This document shows, in pieces, positions 59,323 through 64,000 of a stretch of DNA of 64,000 bases. Origin of the DNA: Bradyrhizobium neotropicale (GTDB lineage: Bacteria; Pseudomonadota; Alphaproteobacteria; Rhizobiales; Xanthobacteraceae); NCBI RefSeq assembly GCF_001641695.1, contig NZ_LSEF01000052.1, forward strand, positions 76,498 to 140,497, given 5' to 3'. Below the pieces are notes generated by a model, which was given only the letters and a program-made list of their open reading frames with translations, did not search any database and was not told the DNA's origin. Each line of letters opens with the position of its first letter. The stretch's first letter is position 1. The translations under genes were made by a program, and so were the position numbers.

Positions 59323-60465
59323 CTATCGCGCGCGGGCGCTCTGATCCGTGGACGTCCTTTGTGGACCGGCCAGCCTGTCATCGACTGTATAGAGCGTGCA
59401 TGTGGGCGACCATTTCATGCAGGCGGCAAGCGAATCGCGCTGGGCGTCGTCGGTCGTCGCGCGCCCCGAGCGCCAGCCGTAGCCGCCGTTAGGTGATACG
59501 GCGAAGGCCTTGTGCGGCATCGTGCTGGCGAGATAGCGCGCGAACTCGCTTCTCGCGGCCTCGCCGAGTTGGCTCGGGGGCGGCAGCGGATCCGGCGGGC
59601 TCAGGATGTCGCGACCGCCGAGCCCGCGTTCGTGCAGGAAGCCGTCGAGGATCGGCGTCCATTGCGGGCGCCCCACCACCGAATAGAGATAGTGGCCGTC
59701 ATCAACGTAAGGCGGCGCCGCGACGAATTTCGCGTTGCCGCCGGCGGAACGAAAGCCGTCGTAGAAACGGCGCGCGAGATCGGGTCCAAAGAACAGATCG
59801 TTGGTCGCGTAGACCCAGAGCATCGGCACGCGCGAGGTCTTGCCGAACGTGGCGAAGGCCTGGACCAGCCCATCGGGATTGCAGACGTCGTTGTCGTCGC
59901 GGGAGCCGCGGCCGCCGGCGAAATTGATCGCGGCGACGAGGCCGGGCGGCGCCTGCGCGGTCAGCGCGATGGTGGCGAGCCCGCCCGCGGAATGGCCGGC
60001 CGCGATCATGCCCGTTGTCGTGACGTCGCTCCGCCGCGCCATCGCGTCGATCGCGGCGCGCAGGTCCGCGACCGCGATCGTCGCCGCCGGAAGATAGGCT
60101 GCGTTCGCGCAATTGCCGATGCTGTCGAGGCGTCCGCCCGGCGAGGTGCCGTAGCCGCGCCGCATCACGATCAGGGCGGCAAAGCCGCGCCGGGCGTATT
60201 CGAGCGCGATGCCGTAATATTTGTGGGCGGACATCGTTGCCCGGTCGTCGAAGCTGCGCGGCGAGCCGTGGCTGAGCAGGGCAAGCGGATAGCGCTTCGG
60301 TGTCGCCGGACGGACGAGGAAGGCTTCCAGCCCCCGCGGCCCGGCCTCCGCCATCGGGATGCGCAGGTCCTCGGTGTAGAATTCCGCGGCCACGGTGCGC
60401 GTCGGTGTGCCTGCGAAGGCAAGGCAGGCGATCAGCAGAAGCGAAAGTCTGTGAGATAGAGTCAT
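59323..60465 (-). CDS. Secreted alpha/beta hydrolase (dienelactone hydrolase-like)
   Basis: A 380-residue protein with a Sec signal (LLLIACLAFAGTPTRTVAA, cleavage near residue 27). The hydrolase core shows LALLSHGSPRSFDDR, the nucleophile elbow AGHSAGGLATIAL (Ser near 158), an aspartate in YATNDLFFGPDLARR, and DDGHYLYS with the likely catalytic His near 257. A C-terminal part (about 310-380) is of unknown role. Substrate probably an ester or peptide in the periplasm. The frame is open to 60789 but ATG 60465 starts exactly at the signal. Convergent with the response regulator. Confidence 0.87.
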   Translation of the reverse strand: MTLSHRLSLLLIACLAFAGTPTRTVAAEFYTEDLRIPMAEAGPRGLEAFLVRPATPKRYPLALLSHGSPRSFDDRATMSAHKYYGIALEYARRGFAALIVMRRGYGTSPGGRLDSIGNCANAAYLPAATIAVADLRAAIDAMARRSDVTTTGMIAAGHSAGGLATIALTAQAPPGLVAAINFAGGRGSRDDNDVCNPDGLVQAFATFGKTSRVPMLWVYATNDLFFGPDLARRFYDGFRSAGGNAKFVAAPPYVDDGHYLYSVVGRPQWTPILDGFLHERGLGGRDILSPPDPLPPPSQLGEAARSEFARYLASTMPHKAFAVSPNGGYGWRSGRATTDDAQRDSLAACMKWSPTCTLYTVDDRLAGPQRTSTDQSARAR

Positions 60466-60819
60466 GAGCGACTCGAAAGCCCCGATGGGGCGGACCATAG
60501 CACGATCCCGCGAAATGCACCGGCGCGCGACTTTGATGGATTTGCGCACCATGCCTCCCCATCGTCGTCCTGGCGAAAGCCGGGACCATACCGCGAGGTC
60601 TATCGATGTGAGGAAGTGCGAGTACCGGGTGGGAAGTCTTCGCCAAACTTCTCCCTGGGGTAATGGGTCCTGGCTTTCGCCAGGACGACAGCGGAGTTTG
60701 TGGTGCGCCTGTTGGCCCAAGGAACGGCCACCCCATCGCGCGTGTTGTGCCCTTGGCGGGCGCCCGGCCGATGCTATGGTGTCCCGCAATCTCTACACGA
60801 CAGGACGAGGATATTTCCA
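60466..60819. other. Divergent gap carrying an inverted-repeat element
   Basis: About 350 bases between the secreted hydrolase and phosphoglucomutase genes. The middle holds a ~126-base element bounded by 27-base inverted repeats (60564-60689). The rest should hold promoters for both genes. Confidence 0.5.
60564..60689. repeat. Dispersed palindromic repeat element
   Basis: The left end (60564-60590, beginning GTCGTCCTGGCGAAAGCC) and the right end (60663-60689, ending GGCTTTCGCCAGGACGAC) are inverted copies agreeing at about 24 of 27 positions. Each arm contains its own short stem, CTGGC-GAAA-GCCGG type. Sequences of this kind (GTCCTGGCGAAAGCCGGGACCC-like, split here) are, to my knowledge, scattered in Bradyrhizobium and Rhodopseudomonas intergenic regions, like REP/BIME elements. 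Confidence 0.75.
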
Positions 60820-62466
60820 GTGGCTGATGTTCACCCCGCGGCGGGCAAGCAGGTCTCGCCAGACGCACTCGCCAACATACCGCGGCTCGTCACCGCCTAT
60901 TTCGCCAACAAGCCGGATGCCGCCGACCCCGCGCAGCGGGTGGCCTTCGGCACCTCCGGACATCGCGGCACCTCGCTGAAAAACACCTTCAACGAGGGGC
61001 ACATCCTCGCGACCACACAGGCGATTTGCGACTATCGCCGCGAGAAGGGGCTCAACGGTCCGCTGTTCATCGGCATCGATACCCATGCGCTGGCCGAGCC
61101 GGCGCTCGCGAGCGCCATCGAAGTGTTCGCCGCCAACGGCGTCGACATCATGATCGACAAGGACGGCGGCTATACGCCGACACCGGTGATCTCGCACGCA
61201 ATCCTCACCTACAACAAGGGCCGCACTTCGGGTCTTGCCGACGGCGTCGTCATCACGCCCTCGCACAATCCGCCGGAGGATGGCGGCTACAAATACAATC
61301 CGCCGCATGGCGGTCCCGCCGACACCGATGTCACCGGCGTGGTCGAGAAGCGCGCCAACGTGTATCTGGCCGACGGGCTCAAGGGCGTCGCGCGCATGGA
61401 CTATGCCAAGGCGCGCAGATCCGCGACCGTCCACGCCTACGACTTCATCACGCCCTACGTTGCCGATCTCGGCAGCGTCGTCGATCTCGATCTCGTCAAA
61501 TCGGCCGGCATCAACATCGGCATCGATCCGCTCGGCGGCGCCGCCGTGCATTACTGGCATCCGATCATCGAACGCTACGGCCTGAAGGCCACTGTGGTGA
61601 ACGAGGCGATCGATCCGACCTTCCGCTTCATGACGGTCGACTGGGACGGCAAGGTCCGCATGGACTGCTCCTCGCCCTACGCGATGGCGAGCCTGATCCG
61701 GATGCGCGACCGCTTCGACATCGCGTTCGCCAACGACACCGATGCCGATCGGCACGGCATCGTGACGCCGACCGGCGGCCTGATGAATCCGAACCACTAT
61801 CTTGCGACCGCGATCGCCTATCTGTTCGCGCACCGCCCGAACTGGGGCAAGGACGCCGCGATCGGCAAGACGGTGGTGTCGAGCTCGATCATCGATCGTG
61901 TCGCGAAGAAGCTCGGCCGCAAGCTGGTCGAGACTCCCGTCGGCTTCAAATGGTTCGTCGATGGTCTCCTCAAGGGCGCCTTCGGCTTCGGCGGCGAGGA
62001 GAGTGCAGGGGCCTCGTTCCTCAGCCGCGACGGCGCGGTCTGGACCACCGACAAGGACGGCGTCATCCTCGGCCTGCTCGCCGCGGAGATCATGGCCAAG
62101 ACCGGCCGCGATCCGAGCCAGCTCTTCAATGATCTCACAGCCGAACTCGGCGTGCCGCATTACGAGCGCATCGATGTCGCGGCGAACGCGGCGCAGAAGA
62201 ACGTGCTGAAGTCGGTGACGCCGGAGCAGCTCGGCCTGAAAGACCTTGCCGGCGATCCCGTCCGCGCCACACTCAGCAAGGCGCCGGGCAACGGCCAGTC
62301 CTTCGGCGGCATCAAGGTCGAGACCGATTTCGGCTGGTTCGCCGCGCGTCCCTCCGGAACGGAGGATGTCTACAAGATCTACGCCGAGAGCTTTCGCAGC
62401 ACGGAGCACCTGAAGCGGATTCAGCAGGAAGCCCAGGCCGGGCTCGCGAAGGTGTTCGGGGTGTAA
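60820..62466 (+). CDS. pgm: Phosphoglucomutase (alpha-D-glucose phosphate-specific)
   Basis: A 548-residue phosphoglucomutase, matching the length of E. coli Pgm (546). It interconverts glucose 1-phosphate and glucose 6-phosphate and so feeds UDP-glucose and EPS synthesis. Seen are [17 protein letters not shown] near residue 47, the phosphoserine loop [17 protein letters not shown] with Ser148, the metal loop [19 protein letters not shown] and [13 protein letters not shown]. The start is GTG 60820 with GAGG nine bases upstream; the frame continues upstream to 60700 without family match. It stands apart from the EPS locus by several kilobases. Confidence 0.96.
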   Translation: MADVHPAAGKQVSPDALANIPRLVTAYFANKPDAADPAQRVAFGTSGHRGTSLKNTFNEGHILATTQAICDYRREKGLNGPLFIGIDTHALAEPALASAIEVFAANGVDIMIDKDGGYTPTPVISHAILTYNKGRTSGLADGVVITPSHNPPEDGGYKYNPPHGGPADTDVTGVVEKRANVYLADGLKGVARMDYAKARRSATVHAYDFITPYVADLGSVVDLDLVKSAGINIGIDPLGGAAVHYWHPIIERYGLKATVVNEAIDPTFRFMTVDWDGKVRMDCSSPYAMASLIRMRDRFDIAFANDTDADRHGIVTPTGGLMNPNHYLATAIAYLFAHRPNWGKDAAIGKTVVSSSIIDRVAKKLGRKLVETPVGFKWFVDGLLKGAFGFGGEESAGASFLSRDGAVWTTDKDGVILGLLAAEIMAKTGRDPSQLFNDLTAELGVPHYERIDVAANAAQKNVLKSVTPEQLGLKDLAGDPVRATLSKAPGNGQSFGGIKVETDFGWFAARPSGTEDVYKIYAESFRSTEHLKRIQQEAQAGLAKVFGV

Positions 62467-62497
62467 GCGCTCTTATCCGAGGATCTGCTTCAAATTC

Positions 62498-62505
62498 TGT
62501 ATACA
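62498..62505. promoter_or_regulatory. TGTATACA palindrome 1, candidate GntR operator
   Basis: A perfect eight-base palindrome TGTATACA in the AT-rich region upstream of vanA. The same word recurs at 62571-62578, 73 bases away. GTATAC-centred palindromes are typical of operators of FadR-subfamily GntR regulators; such a regulator is encoded at 63666. Confidence 0.45.
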
Positions 62506-62570
62506 CTCAAAGATAAAGAGGTATTATAATAAGCATTGTTTGGCCTTGAACGATTCTTTTTCTCCGTTAT

Positions 62571-62578
62571 TGTATACA
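62571..62578. promoter_or_regulatory. TGTATACA palindrome 2, candidate GntR operator
   Basis: Second copy of TGTATACA, 33 bases before the vanA GTG start and so likely within the core promoter or at the transcription start. The distance from the first copy, 73 bases, is close to seven helical turns, placing both sites on the same face of the DNA. Confidence 0.5.
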
Positions 62579-62611
62579 TAACGTATTCATAAGCCGGTGG
62601 GAGAGAGACCA

Positions 62612-63661
62612 GTGACAAAACCCTTCCCGATGAACGCCTGGTACGCGGCCGCCTGGGATGCCGAGGTGAAGCCGGCGCTGCTGGCGAGGACGATCTGCGG
62701 CAAGCATGTCGTGATGTACCGGAAGGCCGATGGCTCGGTGGCCGCACTGGAGGATGCCTGCTGGCATCGTCTGGTGCCGCTGTCCAAGGGACGGCTCGAA
62801 GGCGACACCGTCGTCTGCGGCTATCACGGCCTGAAGTACAACGCGCAGGGGCGCTGCACCTTCATGCCCTCGCAGGAAACCATCAACCCGTCGGCCTGCG
62901 TCCGCGCCTATCCCGTGGTCGAGCGACACCGCTACATCTGGCTCTGGATGGGCGATCCCGCGCTCGCCGATCCGGCACTCGTTCCCGACATGCACTGGAA
63001 CCACGATCCGGCCTGGGCCGGCGACGGCAAGACCATTCACGTCAATTGCGACTATCGCCTCGTGCTCGACAATCTCATGGACCTCACCCACGAGACCTTC
63101 GTGCACGGCTCATCCATCGGCAACGAGGCCGTCGCCGAAGCGCCGTTCGACGTCACCCATGGCGAGAAGACCGTGACCGTGACGCGCTGGATGCGCGGCA
63201 TCGAGGCGCCGCCGTTCTGGGCCAAGCAGCTCGGTCAGTCCGGCCTCGTCGACCGCTGGCAGATCATCCGCTTCGAGGCGCCGTGCACCATCGCGATCGA
63301 CGTCGGCGTGGCGCCGACCGGCACCGGCGCGCCGGAAGGCGACCGCTCGCAGGGCGTCAACGGCTTCGTGCTCAACACCATCACCCCCGAGACCGAGAAG
63401 ACCTGCCATTATTTCTGGGCCTTCGTGCGCAATTATCGCATCGGCGAGCAGCGCATCACCACCGAGATCCGCGAAGGCGTGTCCGGTATCTTCCACGAGG
63501 ACGAGCTGATCCTCGAAGCGCAGCAGCGCGCGATGGACGAGAACCCGGATCGCGTCTTCTACAACCTCAACATCGACGCCGGCGCGATGTGGTCGCGCAA
63601 GCTGATCGACAAGATGGTGGCGAAGGAAAACGGGCCGCAGCACCTGCAGGCCGCGGAGTAG
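62612..63661 (+). CDS. vanA: Vanillate O-demethylase oxygenase subunit
   Basis: A 349-residue Rieske non-haem iron oxygenase that removes the methyl group of vanillate to give protocatechuate, working with a reductase (VanB) not in the window. The Rieske cluster ligands are Cys50-x-His52 (DACWHRLVPL) and Cys69-x-x-His72 (CGYHGLKY). The mononuclear iron site lies in NLMDLTHETFVHGSS near residue 155, D-x-x-H-x-x-x-x-H. GTG 62612 has GGGAGAG upstream; the frame begins at 62597. Related O-demethylases act on other methoxy-aromatics. The next gene, four bases on, is a GntR regulator. Confidence 0.88.
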   Translation: MTKPFPMNAWYAAAWDAEVKPALLARTICGKHVVMYRKADGSVAALEDACWHRLVPLSKGRLEGDTVVCGYHGLKYNAQGRCTFMPSQETINPSACVRAYPVVERHRYIWLWMGDPALADPALVPDMHWNHDPAWAGDGKTIHVNCDYRLVLDNLMDLTHETFVHGSSIGNEAVAEAPFDVTHGEKTVTVTRWMRGIEAPPFWAKQLGQSGLVDRWQIIRFEAPCTIAIDVGVAPTGTGAPEGDRSQGVNGFVLNTITPETEKTCHYFWAFVRNYRIGEQRITTEIREGVSGIFHEDELILEAQQRAMDENPDRVFYNLNIDAGAMWSRKLIDKMVAKENGPQHLQAAE

Positions 63662-63665
63662 GGCC

Positions 63666-64000
63666 ATGGCCGAGCGCGAGGTCGACCGCTCCGTCTCGCA
63701 GACCGTGAAGGCGCAGCTCGCGCTGCGCGATCAGATCCTGTCGGGCTCCTTGCGTCCGGGCGAGCGCATTTCCGAGCTTCAGGCGGTGGAGACGACCGGT
63801 GCCTCGCGCACGCCGGTGCGCATGGCGCTGGTGCGGCTCGAGGAGGAGGGCCTGCTGGAGGCGATCCCCTCCGGCGGCTTCATGGTGAAGGCGTTCTCCG
63901 AGCGCGACATCTCCGACTCCATCGAGCTGCGCGGCACGCTGGAAGGGCTCGCCGCGCGTTTCGCCGCCGAGCGCGGCGTCTCCGCGCGCGAGCTCGAGCC
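63666..64000 (+). CDS. GntR-family regulator, FadR/VanR subfamily (partial)
   Basis: The first ~111 residues of a GntR regulator, cut by the right edge. The winged helix covers about residues 12-75: LALRDQILSGSLRPGERISE, AVETTGASRTPVRMALVRLEEEGLLE (each a typical GntR piece), then SGGFMVKAFSERDISDSIELRGTLEG, opening the FCD ligand-binding domain. It begins four bases after vanA, so it is co-transcribed and probably controls it, likely as a vanillate-responsive repressor acting at the TGTATACA palindromes. Confidence 0.88.
   Translation, partial: MAEREVDRSVSQTVKAQLALRDQILSGSLRPGERISELQAVETTGASRTPVRMALVRLEEEGLLEAIPSGGFMVKAFSERDISDSIELRGTLEGLAARFAAERGVSARELE

Noticed and set aside
60793..62409. 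538-codon minus-strand frame opposite pgm
   Set aside because: Antisense of phosphoglucomutase, which has all catalytic motifs; composition is that of a shadow frame.

Overview
The window looks like chromosomal DNA from an alphaproteobacterium, most probably Bradyrhizobium or a close relative. The reasons are high GC content, frequent TTG and GTG starts, exopolysaccharide (EPS) genes of rhizobial type, many small secreted proteins, and an inverted repeat near 60.6 kb of a type I recognise from that group. The assignment is inference from sequence character and gene content; no search was run.

About 0.6-54 kb is one large EPS locus with a Wzx/Wzy-type outline. It holds an initiating sugar-phosphate transferase (622-2061), an outer-membrane export lipoprotein (7055-8251), a polymerase/co-polymerase fused to a tyrosine autokinase (8583-10994), two O-antigen-ligase/Wzy-like membrane proteins (4337-5653, 21132-22412) and a Wzx-like flippase (30146-31651). 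Around ten glycosyltransferases (GT2, GT4, GT14, GT25) are interleaved. Precursor genes are UDP-glucose 4-epimerase, a GDP-mannose 3,5-epimerase-like protein and a further epimerase. Decoration genes are two acyltransferase-3 proteins, a pyruvyltransferase-like protein and an FkbM methyltransferase. Three GH16-type glycanases, predicted to leave by Sec, Tat and type I routes, probably trim or release the polymer. A half-size ABC exporter is also present.

The most unusual part is the minus-strand operon 18459->11526: FkbH-like HAD/acyltransferase, MBOAT acyltransferase, SGNH protein, acyl carrier protein, VOC epimerase-like protein, secreted protein and SDR epimerase. Its carrier + MBOAT + SGNH core resembles the dlt system for D-alanylation, but the loading enzyme is of the FkbH type, which makes glyceryl-ACP from 1,3-bisphosphoglycerate. 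I propose a Dlt-like system that attaches glycerate or a related hydroxyacyl group to the exopolysaccharide. A second striking gene (42808-45747) fuses a GT2, a NodS-like methyltransferase and a NodB-like deacetylase in one polypeptide.

About 54-57.4 kb is gene-poor and decayed. It has small secreted or membrane proteins, the N-terminal stub of a GT4 gene, and an in-frame scar joining the first ~103 codons of gmd to the last ~35 codons of a GDP-fucose synthase gene. These are remnants of another surface-polysaccharide locus.

From 57.4 kb to the right edge the genes are ordinary: aldose 1-epimerase-like protein, OmpR-type response regulator, secreted alpha/beta hydrolase, phosphoglucomutase, vanillate O-demethylase oxygenase (vanA) and a truncated GntR-family regulator, probably its VanR-like repressor.
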